A stretch of DNA of 64,000 nt from Apoda limacodes (Eukaryota; Arthropoda; Insecta; Lepidoptera; Limacodidae): the NCBI GenBank assembly GCA_946406115.1, contig OX291551.1, forward strand, positions 30,611,381 to 30,675,380, given 5' to 3'. The notes below the pieces were generated by a model, which was given only the letters and a program-made list of their open reading frames with translations, was not told where the DNA came from and searched no databases. Position numbers and translations under genes: made by a program. Of the stretch, positions 53,892-63,765 are shown in pieces (within the stretch, counting starts at the first letter, position 1; each line of letters begins with the position of its first letter).

Positions 53892-54765
53892 TTAGTTAGT
53901 TTGTAAGATGAGGATCTTACTCTTATCCTCCAAAAACGACACTAAAGTATCAAAAGTAGGTATGTGTGACGCCGAGTCACCTCCGCGCAACTGTTCGAAG
54001 CGAGCCATGATGTCATTGGGCAATTTGTTTAAAACAATTTGTAATAATAAAAATGACCACTCTGTTAAAGGTAATTTTAGGCCCCTCAACGCATTTGTCG
54101 CCACCAAAATAGGGTTAAGCAGATCCGACCGCAGCTGGTTAACCGATGACAGTTGTGGAATACCTAAAATGGCAGCTACATGTGTATCCGCAATGCGCTT
54201 CGCTAATAACTCTCTGGCTATATTATAATTGACATCGGTGATCTCCAAATGTTTCACTGAACACAGAGGCTCATCCCTGATTGACGTTAAAAAGTAACTT
54301 AATTTTTGTGATTCAGATAAGTCAGTCCTCCGGTGCACAATGCTATCAAAAAGTGTGATAAAATTAGTCCACTCATCCAATGATCCGCTAACATGAGAAA
54401 TATCCAAAGTTGGCAACCGTTCGTTTCATTTTTGTTTCGAAACCTTCCTACTTGCCGGCTGCGGGCTAGTCTCTAATGTCTACAGAGCCTCGTTAACCTC
54501 GTCCACTACTGACTTACAAAGGTCATAGTCAGAATTTGCCGCCTTTAGGATATTTTCGTCATCTGTTAACGATAAAATGCCCTGGTATGCTTGATCCAGC
54601 TCACTGACTCTTGTCGGAAACTGTGTAGCTCTTTGCTTTAATGCAAACATCCGATCCTCCCGTTTAACGATCCCTACAACAGATGAAAACCATCTTACTA
54701 AATTAGTCAAGATAGCTCTGAACTCCTTGACCGATGACGTTATATTTTATAACTAAATTAACACA
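53892..54765 (-). pseudogene. BEL/Pao gag (DUF1759 type), broken
   Basis: The minus strand reads TSSVKEFRAILTNLVRWFSS with ACG where an ATG would be expected, then LKQRATQFPTRVSELDQAYQ. After two in-frame stops (54,480 and about 54,428) it continues PTLDISHVSGSLDEWTNF, DSIVHRRTDLSESQKLSYF and ITDVNYNIARELLAKRIADT, then LPLTEWSFLLLQIVLNKLP. This is the conserved BEL/Pao gag pattern ('LP.l.lp.FsG...eW..F...F...Vh....ls...Kf.yL'). It stops at 53,892, where the Copia sequence begins on the same strand. No BEL pol is present. Confidence 0.8.
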
Positions 54766-55640
54766 AAAAAAAATCCGAAGACTAAACCACACACAAACAA
54801 ACGACTCTGTTTATATACAGTTTGTTACAGCAACCAATTTGATAGCGTAAAAGTATAAACCCCAAAAAACAAAACCCCAACTACAATGTACAAAACCCCG
54901 ACTACACAATTACACAATAAATACGTTATCTTACAATCCTTCATAAAACAACAATATTTAAAACCTATTTATTCCGATCTATTTTTACCGCAATAACAAA
55001 AAAGGTGGGTAAGTCATAAGCTAATAATATTAGGTCCGACGAACGATTAGATACGAGACCTTATCTGCCTAAGCGACGTGCCCCGAAGTCACGATTTGTA
55101 AATTTATTTGTTTTATTGTAATTCCGACGAAAACAAACTAACCGCTAACCGTAAATCTCAAATGATTAGTAATCTGACTAATTGTGGTCCGAACTACGCT
55201 TTGCTACCAGCTTTGTAGCCGGAAATGCTACTAAATTTTGGGTCGCAAGTTAAAATTACATTAACTACTTACAGTTGTATACGCAAGATTTTCCAAACGA
55301 TTATTGTGTATGTATTTATGTTGTGTGTAGTGTATGTAAGTGTATGTAATTGTAATGACTGACTCGTTTCTGCTGAAGGGCCGCGCTTGGACCCGCTACC
55401 GGTGACTTAACTGCAATCCGTCTTCAAAGTCACTATAATGTTCAACCGACGGTATTTAAACTAACAGCTGGCTAAGTCCTTCTGACAAATTTGTTTCCTA
55501 ATTTGCAATATATCGAAAGCGCGTGGGCTACGTGGCCGTACGTCGCCGCTGGTAATTCTGGACTAGAGCGCGTACGCGCACAGAGTAAACTAAGATCCTA
55601 TCCCCGGACCGACCGCATAAATCTTTACCAAACAATTTTT
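54766..55640. other. Possible BEL 5' leader/LTR, unresolved
   Basis: Upstream of the gag this should hold a primer-binding site and 5' LTR if the insertion was complete. 'AAACCCCAA' phrases near 54,860-54,900 and a TGTATG-rich stretch at 55,300-55,350 are visible, but no LTR pair could be defined. No host gene is seen. Confidence 0.3.
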
Positions 55641-55885
55641 ATGGTTACTTCTCTGATTAAATATTATGCTCTTATATTTTTATAGTCACTAATCTGATTA
55701 AGTATGTTCTTATATTGTTGTGGTCACTTCTCTTCAAATGTTCTAACATTTTTATGGTTACATCTCTGATTAGGTATGTGCTTTTATTTTTATGGTTACT
55801 TCTCTGACTAAGCATGTTCTTATATTTTAATGGTTACTTCTCTGATTAGGTATGTTCTTTTATTTTTATGGTTACTTCTCTAAAT
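55640..55885. repeat. Minisatellite of about 38 bp, left half
   Basis: The unit 'GATTAGGTATGTTCTTATATT' followed by 'TTTATGGTTACTTCTCT' repeats about six times with small length changes. The array stops abruptly within a unit at 55,885 where a hAT element begins, and resumes at 59,341. Confidence 0.85.
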
Positions 55886-56609
55886 CAAGGGCGGATCCAG
55901 AGAGGGGGCACTGAGGGCAATTGCCCCCCGCGAGATCGTAAATTTTAAAAAAGGAAAAATTGTTTCATACTAAAATTGGTGTGCGTTTACAATTAACCTA
56001 AAATAAACATTATCACGATCGTGTATTACAAGTATTTGTAAATACCTTATTCCATCCCATATACTTGGGATATTCGGTGCTATGGACGTCAACATTGATC
56101 TCGACGGACGGAGACGACGCAGTCAGTACGTAGTGGTACTTTAGTGCAGTAGCAGTAGCATAACTTACTGAACTCAACTCTTGTCATTAGTTTATGAAAG
56201 CCTATACACCTACAATTAGGGCATGAATATCGGAATCTAGGAACGCTAGGTCCGATATAACAATTCCGATACTGAGTAGATCAATATCGTAACATCGGAA
56301 TCAGTCAAATTTTTTTATTCAAGTTTTGAAATAAAACGCTAACTATGCCAGCTCGCCCTTGCCCCTACGTGAAATGTAATATATACCGCGTGCGTGCAAT
56401 GTATATATGCAATGTATACCGCTTAAGAGTTACAGAACGCCATTTAACTCGGGCTCAAAAATTTTACAAAGTTCGGAAGTCGCTCAAGTTGAGGCCAGGT
56501 TGCACAAAGTAAATTCTTTCGTACAAGCAAGCGAGACGCACAAAATACTTAATTAACTCAAATCTCGCAATAAACTTGCGAAGCCAAATAAAAAAAAGAC
56601 GACTATTAA

Positions 56610-57114
56610 CCCGTTACGCGTCCTAGAGACCACAGTGGTCTCTAAGCGTTTTGTGTCGCGGGGGATATTTTTCAGGACGACTTTTATCAGATAATTGTAA
56701 GTATTCAGAAGTGAAGCCAATGGCCTGTCCTACGTTCTAGTATTTTTGGGTGGACAATATTTTGTGCGTTTAATATTTTTTTATCAGAAATTGTTTTGGT
56801 AATTTGATCCGGCCGCCATTTATATTGCGCCATTTTGAGTTGGATTTTGGATTTTATTTACAGTAGCATAGAGTTCATTTTGACCCGGTAATGTGCTATG
56901 TATAAAAAACTATGTATTTTTTTTAGTAAATAAATTTATCATTACTTATTATATTTATCATAAACTTATTCTTATTACTTTTTTTTTATACTGTATATAT
57001 TAGGGAACATACCTAAAAATAAATAAAGAGGAATAAACATAATAAAGTTAGGTGTATGTCCGTTTGTATGCGGCAAGGGCGGATAATTTCCTTAGTATGG
57101 GGACGCTTGACGGG
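56610..57114. mobile_element. piggyBac-type MITE nested in inner hAT
   Basis: Ends 'CCCGTTACGCGTCC' and 'GGACGCTTGACGGG' are inverted repeats, each flanked by TTAA (56,606-56,609 and 57,115-57,118), the piggyBac target duplication. The next inner bases include a palindromic 'GAGACCACAGTGGTCTC'. Non-coding, 505 bp. Confidence 0.85.
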
Positions 57115-57466
57115 TTAATATCAATAGTAGTTACTGAACTACTTTAGAGACATAAGATACAAATTTATAATGTTAACGGAAGCACGCGCCGCCGCCCGCT
57201 GTGCGGGGCGAGAACTTTAGTTGTTCGTCTCTATAACTAAATTGTGTGGTGAAATAAAAACTTATAAACTCGTAAACATTTTAATTTAACTATTTTTATT
57301 ACTGTCCGGGAAACATAGAAGGGAGTCAGATCGTAGTAAAGCAGTAGAACAGTAAACTACCTTCATAATTCTGAAAGATTCTATTGGCTCTCGAGAACAG
57401 CAGATTTTCCAAGTCAACAAGTGAATATAGGTAAAATGCAATTGTAAGTATCTTAATAACATCCTA

Positions 57467-57719
57467 TCCTACTAATATTATAAATGTGAAAGTTTTGTAT
57501 GTCTGGATGGATGTTTGTTACTCACTAACGCTTCAGCCACTGGACGGATCGGAATGAAACTTGGCACACCTATAGATTACGTCCTGGAATAACTATAACC
57601 GAGTTTAAACGAACTATATGTATAACTACAGCTTGCTATAGCAAACTTCATTAGTATAATTAAGGAGTTCCACGCCGATAACCGAGTTTAGAGTGGGTGG
57701 AGCCGCTGGCAAAATCTAG
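57467..57719 (+). mobile_element. Helitron-like element nested in inner hAT
   Basis: Starts 'TCCTACTAATATTATAAATG' and ends 'CTGGCAAAATCTAG', with TC and CTAG ends as in Helitrons. The usual inner landmarks are present: 'ACTGGACGGATCGGAATGAAA', 'CTTGGCACACC' and 'GGGTGGAGCCGCTGG'. 253 bp, no coding capacity. Confidence 0.75.
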
Positions 57720-58859
57720 TCTAATATAATGCAATCCTGTTTGTACTGAGCGGTCACAGAAGCAAAGACTACATTGATGGGAGTTTCTTTCGATAAAAAC
57801 AGCGAACCATCCGCTACGCTAATACTACGAAGATGTACTTGAGATGGAAATAGAGAAATCTGAAAAATAAGAGGGTCTTGTCTATTTTGTCTTTTTCAAA
57901 ATTATAATAATAACAAAAATTGACTGAAAAATGAGAGTATCTGATATAGGCATGCACGTATCTTATATCAGTTTTGCTAAGTAGTGTTTTTCGTCAACTG
58001 AATAATTTTAAAGTTTCGTTCCAAGTTTACCTTTAGATAAATAAATAAAAGCATTAACTTTTTAAGAATACTCAATCAAGTTTCTCTCTAGGCCATGTAC
58101 CAACAATGCTAACTTATGAGGCTAATAAGGTTTATTTTATCTTAATTAGTTTTAAGATTTTTTATTTTATTAGTAGAATAAAAGTAGGAGTGTAGAAGTT
58201 TCTTATGAAATGTTCGTTTTCTAAGAGATAGACAAATAATATAGTATTAATAGTTTTATTATCTTGTTTTTTTTTTTTAATATTGATTGCTTTATAAGAT
58301 TTATTCTGATTAATTTTTAAATTACTAAGTAGTAGATAATAATGAGAAATACGTCTATGATTTTTAACATAGTACACACTATAAGTACTACAACACTTAC
58401 ACACCCGGTCCTTCGTCTGCCCGACGTAGCTATAAGAGGGTAAAACTTCCAATGAATAATACTGTACTCTACATACGAATAAGTCACATAATATGACAAA
58501 TCATTTTTGAATATCTGTCATTAAATAATTTTTGTCATAGTTTAATCACCAAAGTGGTGATATTGTGTTTCCTAGGTTGGTTTTTACAAGAAATTAGTTT
58601 AAAATGTCTTCCTTTCCGTAACTAATCTAACTTTATGTCGAATATTTCCAATTCCGATATTAATGTCGGAATTGAAAACCTGATATTACATGCCCTACCT
58701 ACAACACAGTAGTGATCTAGTCTAGTACTTTTATTAGTCCCACGGGCATTTATACATTTTACTTTTCTCAAGGCAAAGCAGGCATTCATGACGTACTGTC
58801 TATTCAATCAAATCTGTATAAAAGCTGTGTCTTAACCGTTGGTTTGAACTTTGGACAAA

Positions 58860-59165
58860 TACCAGTCAAGATGCAAAGTCCTCCTAAATGCCACAAACTG
58901 TTCTCGAAGTGCTGTGGATTGTGACATTGACATCTTTCTAACAGTTAGAAGTCTACTTGTTGTGTTTGCCACCCTTTCTGTGTGCGTTACAACTTCAGAA
59001 CGTACTTTTTCAACTTTTAGAAGGGCAAAAACCTAGTTAAGATTAAGGATGTCTTAAGACCGTCTAAATGAACTATTCCTATATCCATTTATAGAGAAAT
59101 TTCTGTGGCCATAAGTTTTGGATCGTTTTGCAAAACAGATAAACAGACGATTAGATCTAATAATA
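58860..59165 (+). pseudogene. hAT transposase C-terminal dimerisation domain, degenerate
   Basis: The plus strand reads VRSLLVVFATLSVCVTTSER, then TFSTFRRAKT, stop, LRLRMS, stop, DRLNELFLYPFIEKFLW and VLDRFAKQINRRLDLII. This matches the conserved hAT C-terminus ('ll.lpvs.a..ERsFS.lr.iKt.lRs.m...RL..L.ll'). At least three in-frame stops show it is dead. It belongs to the outer hAT element and lies just inside its right end. Confidence 0.8.
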
Positions 59166-59340
59166 TAAAGATTATATAATTGGTCTTAAACGTTTGGAAA
59201 TGTAAAACTGTGTTTGAGAATTGTTGGTAATTTTGTTTATTAAACAAAATCTTTCTATAAAATCGTACTTTATCGGGCTTTTCATGGGATTATATATATA
59301 TATGTGCCCCCTCCGAGAAATACTTCTGGAGCCGCCCTTG

Positions 59341-59745
59341 CTAAGCATGTTCTTATATTTTTATGGTTGCTTCTCTGTTTAAGTATGTTCTTATATTTTT
59401 ATGGTTGCTTATCTGATACGGTACGTTCTTATATTTTTATGGTTACATCTCTGATTAGGTATGTTCTTATATTTTATGTTTACTTTTCTAATTAGGTATG
59501 TTCTTATATTTTTGCGGTTACTTCTCTGATTAAGTATGTTCTTATATTTTTATGGTAACTTCTCTGATTAGGTATGTTCTTATATTTTATGGTTACTTCT
59601 CTGATTAGGTATGTTCTTATATTTTATGGTTACTTCTCTGATAAGGTTTGTTCTTATATTTTTATAGTTACTTCTCTGATAAGGTGTGTTCTAATATTTT
59701 TATGGTTACTTTTCTGATTAAGTATGTTCTTATATTTTATATAGA
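59341..59745. repeat. Minisatellite of about 38 bp, right half
   Basis: Continuation of the 55,640-55,885 array with about ten units of 'TTAGGTATGTTCTTATATTTT', 'TATGGTTACTTCTCTGA'. It starts mid-unit directly after the hAT right end. Confidence 0.85.
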
Positions 59746-59964
59746 TATTGCAAAACCGTAAAAAGCCTGGTGCGCTCTGCCCATGCCGCTCGGGGTCCTG
59801 CAGATTATATTATCACTGTTGTACGTTTACGTGTTATAACCACCCCGATTATAACTCCTAAAATTGGCGGTGACAGAGGTAGAAGGGTAGAGTAAGGTAT
59901 GAGACAGATTTCTCTTGTTTGATAGTCTTTAAATTTTATCCATTTTGAGTACAAACCCAAATAG

Positions 59965-60255
59965 TAAAAATCGGCCAAGTGCGAGTCGGACTCGCGCACG
60001 AAGGGTTCCGTACCATTATCTACAAAAACGAGCAAAAAAATCAGGTATGTTGTATGGGAGCCCCCTTAAATATTTTTTTTCTGTTTTTTAGTATTTGTTG
60101 TTATAGCGGCAACAGAAATACATCTTCTGTGAAAATTTCAACTGTCTAGCTATAACGGTTCATGAGATGCAGCCTGGTGACAGACGGACGGACGGACAGC
60201 GAAGCCTTAGTAATAGGGTTCCTAATTGCCTTTCAGGTACGGAACCCTAAAAATT
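59965..60255 (+). mobile_element. Lepidopteran GTGCGAGTC/GGGTTCCGTACC repeat
   Basis: 'ATCGGCCAAGTGCGAGTCGG', 'ACTCGCGCACGAAGGGTTCC', 'GTATGTTGTATGGGAGCCCC' and 'TTGTTGTTATAGCGGCAACAG', ending 'TTTCAGGTACGGAACCCTAA'. Nearly colinear with 28,207-28,495. Confidence 0.8.
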
Positions 60256-60439
60256 CTTCTATAGATCTTTTGAGATCTACCCTGTTTTGTAGGTACTAAA
60301 AATGTATTAAGTAGAAAAACTATGGAATAAATGGAAAACCTCGCGTCAATAACTTAATATAATCAAATAAAAAATTGGACATTTATAAAATGTGTTGTTT
60401 AGGTTTATCTGTTAATACATTTGCATAGTGCACGAATCA
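60256..60439. other. Spacer in lace intron
   Basis: Nothing recognised. Confidence 0.3.
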
Positions 60440-61000
60440 CACGACCGGTGACAATACGTGTCAGTAAATAGCGTAGGCGCCTGCACAAGTTGCTTTGTCA
60501 CTGTGGAAACGCTTGTTTAGTTGAGACGGATGGACGAACATTTAACAAACAAACGACCGATGTCCATACTTGTTAGTAAATAGCGTAGGCGCCTGCACAA
60601 GTTGCTTTGTCACTGTGGAAACGCTTGTTTAGTTGAGACGGATGGACGAACATTTAACAAACAAACGACCGATGTCCATACTTGTTAGTAAATAGCGTAG
60701 GCGCCTGCACAAGTTGCTTTGTCACTGTGGAAACGCTTGTTTAGTTGAGACGGATGGACGAACATTTAACAAACAAACGACCGATGTCCATACTTGTTAG
60801 TAAATAGCGTAGGCGTCTGCACAAGCTGCGTTGTCACTTTGAAAACGCTTGTTTAGTTGAGACGGATGGACGAAAATTTAACAAACAAACGACCGATGTT
60901 CATGCTTGTCAGAAGATAGGTCAGGCGCCTGCATAAGTTGCGTTGTTACTGTAAAAATGTTTGTTTAATTGAGGCCGACGGACGAACATTTACGAAACTG
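60440..61000. repeat. 112-bp minisatellite, 5 copies, next to lace exon
   Basis: The unit starts near 'GTAAATAGCGTAGGCGCCTGC' and includes 'CAAGTTGCTTTGTCACTGTGG', 'AAACGCTTGTTTAGTTGAGACGG' and 'GAACATTTAACAAACAAACG'. Equivalent points are at 60,464, 60,576, 60,688, 60,800 and 60,912, exactly 112 bp apart. The first three copies are essentially identical; the last two diverge progressively toward the exon. The array ends about 40 bp before the lace exon acceptor. Confidence 0.95.
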
Positions 61001-61043
61001 ATTGTTCTGTCTAGATAAAACCTAATATGTTGGTTGGTAGAAA

Positions 61044-61247
61044 GAACATGAAGACGGCGGTGGCGTTGGCGGCGAGAGCATGGGAGAAGGAAAGTGGTCG
61101 CGGGTGAGGGAGGGTGCGGGCTCCTTTGAGAAGTGCAGCCTGGCGACGGCTGTGCTCACGCATCTCGGCCTCTACTTCCTCATGTTCCTTGGGTTCCTCA
61201 ACAAGCTGCTATTCGTGCCCAAGGTCGCCACGGAGAAGAACAGGGAG
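61044..61247 (+). CDS. lace: Serine palmitoyltransferase subunit 2 (lace), transmembrane exon
   Basis: The acceptor 'GGTTGGTAG' precedes a 204-nt exon (68 codons, phase 0 both ends) with donor 'GGGAG|GTACGA'. The peptide starts KEHEDGGG and reaches GAGSFEKCSLATAVLTH. Next comes a hydrophobic membrane segment LGLYFLMFLGFLNKLLF, then VPKVATEKNRE. The block 'FE...L.TAvlT...y.lmf.G..n..lf.pkVAtEKNR' is characteristic of the N-terminal region of insect SPTLC2/lace. This enzyme is the ER-bound catalytic subunit condensing serine and palmitoyl-CoA in the first step of sphingolipid synthesis. The catalytic PLP-lysine domain is in exons beyond the window. An in-frame TAG just before the exon shows it is entered by splicing, though the ATG at 61,080 could serve as an internal start. 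A minisatellite ends 40 bp upstream. Confidence 0.75.
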
Positions 61248-61504
61248 GTACGATACACCTAGTGTTGCCAGGTCTAATAGTCTAATTTTGGGATACAAGG
61301 TAATAACAATTATGATTTTGGTATGAAAAACGAGACAACTTTAAAAAACAGGTTTGTTTTCAGTTTTCATCATTGTACTACTGTTCTTACTAGCAATGAA
61401 ATTATCTATATATACCTAGTTCAGTCACAAACAAATACACTAGAAAATACTTACTCTACTACTATATGTACTCACTTTTTTTCGTTTCTTTTTAGGGTTA
61501 TGTA
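61248..61504 (+). other. Lace intron with a strong downstream acceptor
   Basis: AT-rich intron ending in an excellent 3' splice signal, 'CTCACTTTTTTTCGTTTCTTTTTAG', at 61,496. The next nine bases encode Gly-Tyr-Val in phase 0, followed by TAA (see findings). Confidence 0.4.
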
Positions 61505-61507
61505 TAA

Positions 61508-61775
61508 TCCCATCAAGAACACAAATGTGAAATGAGAGCCAAGTTTAATATTACGATTATGCGTCGTTGTCGACTTTTGGGTGCCAAGTTCTATGTAGAA
61601 AATCCTAATATTATAGTAACAAGAACATGCAACATTATAAAATAAATTTATATAACAATTTCTTGTTTCTTGTTACTACTAAAATGTTTGCTACTTAATA
61701 GATAATATAAATTCTTAAATTTTAACAGACAATTGTTTACAAAATGCATTTATTGAAATTGGGATTTAATTCAAG
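61508..61775 (+). repeat. Left arm of a long inverted repeat
   Basis: 'CATCAAGAACACAAATGTGAAA', 'CGTCGTTGTCGACTT', 'ATAAATTTATATAACAATTTC', 'TTGTTTCTTG.TACTACTA' and 'GCATTTATT..A.TTGGGATTTAA' reappear in reverse complement at 63,298-63,805. The arms flank about 1.5 kb holding piggyBac remnants. Either they are terminal repeats of one element or two opposed copies of a shorter one. Confidence 0.75.
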
Positions 61776-62395
61776 CTCAATATTTGACTATGTTAGTTTT
61801 TACGTACAGGCTATTATATTTGGCTAATCAACTTATTATCGTTAAGTCATACGCAAGTTAGTGTACGTCTTTATTGTTCTCTGCTTATACTGTTACGTTG
61901 ATATAATACTTATGTTACTTTTCAATCAAAAATTAAGTTTGACATGTGTCACCCACTGTGTCAAATTTATTGACAATTTCTATGCTGTTTTCTTCGATAT
62001 GCCTCAAATATGAAACGTTCTTACCGTCAGTAGCAGTAGTAGACAGTCGTCACACGTCACACGTAACACGTCATACGTAACACGTCACACGTCACACGTA
62101 ACACGTCACACGCAACATGTAACACGTAACACGTCACACGTCACAGCGCATCTGCAGCTGCACAGTATAGCTAAAAAGTTCCTGGGTGACACATGTCACC
62201 CGCGCGAGCTCTCAACTATTAAATCCGAAACGAAATATCACGAGTGGAATACACGTTTATTTTCACGTAAGTTGTTGAATTGTTCATTAATTTATTCATT
62301 ATATGAATTATTTAGTGTTTTGTACGTTTTTTTCTCTGTTCACGTGCAATCTATGAAGCTATATTATGAAAATCTAATTTATTTAGGTAATAATT
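61776..62395. other. Interior of inverted repeat, non-coding
   Basis: Contains a simple repeat 'ACGTCACACGTAACACGTC' at 62,043-62,145. There is a perfect 18-bp palindrome 'GGGTGACACATGTCACCC' at 62,184-62,201, followed by 'GCGCGAGCTCTCAA'. The same 30-bp phrase recurs in direct orientation at 63,234-63,266. Confidence 0.6.
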
Positions 62396-62980
62396 GTGTG
62401 GGCAGATGCGAATATTGTTAGGTGGTTAGAAGAAGACCTGCCACAGAGCAGCGCATCGGAAAGTTGGGATAGCGGTTTAGAAGAGCTGAACGCACCGCTG
62501 CGCTGGACTCGCCTCACATTTCTGAATTTGAACAAGATTGTGTTGTTGTGGGTTGCGATAATGACTCTGACAAAGACAACTTCCCCTTCTCACGGTTGGC
62601 ATCATTTCAATCTTGCAATGGAAAAAATGGAATAAATTTCCGCTAGCCTCGACTCGAACAACAGCCCACAACATTGTGACACGGCCACCAGGTTTCCAGG
62701 ACCAACAGGGTTGTTGATTGTAATTGGATCTACTAGAGCTGGGCGTGGAAACCTTAAAGACTTTTGGGACACAGAAAGCCAGGCTTCTTCTGCGGCTACA
62801 AGAATATCCACAAGTACAAAATATGCCGATTCGTGGTGGAACAGGACGACGAGATTTTTGCAATAGAGCCCGAGATTGGAGCACTCGGAAACACTGCACC
62901 AAGTACAATAAGCGTGTTTGCCCAGACCACCAAGTTATTGTCTGTCCCGATTGCGATGATGTTATGATTGAACAGTAAGG
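62396..62980 (+). pseudogene. piggyBac-like transposase remnant (N- and C-terminal scraps)
   Basis: At 62,400 the plus strand reads ADANIVRWLEEDLPQSSASE, then WDSGLEELN, an acidic N-terminus of the type seen in piggyBac transposases. At 62,850-62,965 a Cys-rich tail reads DFCNRARDWSTRKHCTKYN, then KRVCPDHQVIVCPDCDDVM. Its Cys/His spacing resembles the C-terminal zinc-binding domain of piggyBac-like transposases. The catalytic DDE core that should lie between is deleted and frames shift. Assignment is moderate: the Cys-rich pattern is seen, the family is inferred. Confidence 0.45.
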
Positions 62981-63297
62981 ATATACACAAAAAAGTTATA
63001 ATAAGACGAGTACTTTGATAATTTAGAATGTTCCTATAGTTAAAAACTGTGTTGATCTCAATGGGTCCAAAATATGTTATTTTTTTAGGATCATTGTAGT
63101 GTTCATAGTTAAACTATACAAAACAATTAATGTTTACTTTTAAGTACATAATAAAAAATAAAGGTGATTCGTAATATTATTACTTGTTTTACTGATTTTC
63201 TTTAAATTTTGTATCAAAAATGGCTTATTGTAATGGGTGACACATGTGCCCCGCGCGAGCACTCAAGGAGTACTTGAAGGCGCGAATACTGTAGTGT

Positions 63298-63534
63298 TAA
63301 GCTTAAATCCCAAGTGAAATAAATGCAATTGCCTCTTAAAATTTAAGAATTTATAGTATCAAGTAGCAAACATTGTAGTAGTGCCAAGAAACAAGAAATT
63401 GTTATATAAATTTATTTTATCATGTTACATGTTCTTGCAACTATAATTATAGGGTTTTCTTCACAGAACATAGCACCCATATAGATCTCAATTCTTTTGT
63501 CACCGAAGTCGACAACGGTGCATATTTGTAACTA
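63298..63534 (-). repeat. Right arm of the long inverted repeat (inner part)
   Basis: Reverse complement of 61,560-61,775: 'TTGTCGACTTCGGTGAC', 'ATAAATTTATATAACAATTT' and 'CTTGTTTCTTGGCACTACTA'. It is interrupted at 63,535-63,765 by a Helitron-like insertion and continues at 63,766-63,805. Confidence 0.75.
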
Positions 63535-63765
63535 ACTTTTGTCCGCGGTTTCACCCGCCCTAAATTCTGTTATCAGTGTAGGATTTCAACGGCAACTTCA
63601 CAATTACAGAAATAAAAACGGATCACATTTGACATTTTCAAGTAGACTATGTCCTCTTTTCTCGGGACTCAAACTGTCTTCACGCCAAATTTCATCTTGA
63701 TCGGCACAGCGGTTTAGTGAAGAGGTAACAGAGTTACTTTCGGATTTATAATATTAGTATGGATA
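63535..63765 (-). mobile_element. Helitron-like element inserted in the right arm
   Basis: On the minus strand it starts 'TCCATACTAATATTATAAATCCG' and includes 'GAAAGTAACTCTGTTACCTC', 'AACCGCTGTGCCGATCAAG' and 'AAATTTGGCGTGAAGAC', ending 'GGGTGAAACCGCGGACAAAAG' and TTAG. Closely similar to 45,593-45,815. The left arm lacks it, giving a natural empty site for comparison. Confidence 0.75.

Larger units (their letters stand above)
56217..58697. mobile_element. Inner hAT-like element nested in outer hAT
   Basis: The ends 'TAGGGCATGAATATCGG' and 'CTGATATTACATGCCCTA' are inverted repeats. The flanking 8-mers are CCTACAAT (56,209-56,216) and CCTACAAC (58,698-58,705), a 7/8 target-site match. Subterminal 'AATTCCGATA' motifs occur at both ends. 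No transposase is recognised inside, and it carries two further insertions (56,610-57,114 and 57,467-57,719). Confidence 0.8.
55886..59340. mobile_element. Outer hAT element, host to nested insertions
   Basis: Begins 'CAAGGGCGGATCCAGAG' and ends 'CTTCTGGAGCCGCCCTTG', with subterminal 'GGGGGCACTGAGGG' against 'TGTGCCCCCTCCGAG'. The flanks are the two halves of a minisatellite unit. The right part keeps a degenerate hAT transposase C-terminus (58,860-59,165). An exact 8-bp duplication could not be recognised because the flanks are repetitive and diverged. Of the 3.45 kb, 2.48 kb is a nested element. Confidence 0.8.

Noticed and set aside
55878..59348. 8-bp target duplication of the outer hAT element
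   Set aside because: The flanking 8-mers CTCTAAAT and CTAAGCAT agree at only four positions. The flanks are repeat units that may have changed, so the duplication is not claimed.
62477..62908. 143-aa minus-strand ORF
   Set aside because: Antisense to piggyBac-like remnants that read sensibly on the plus strand.
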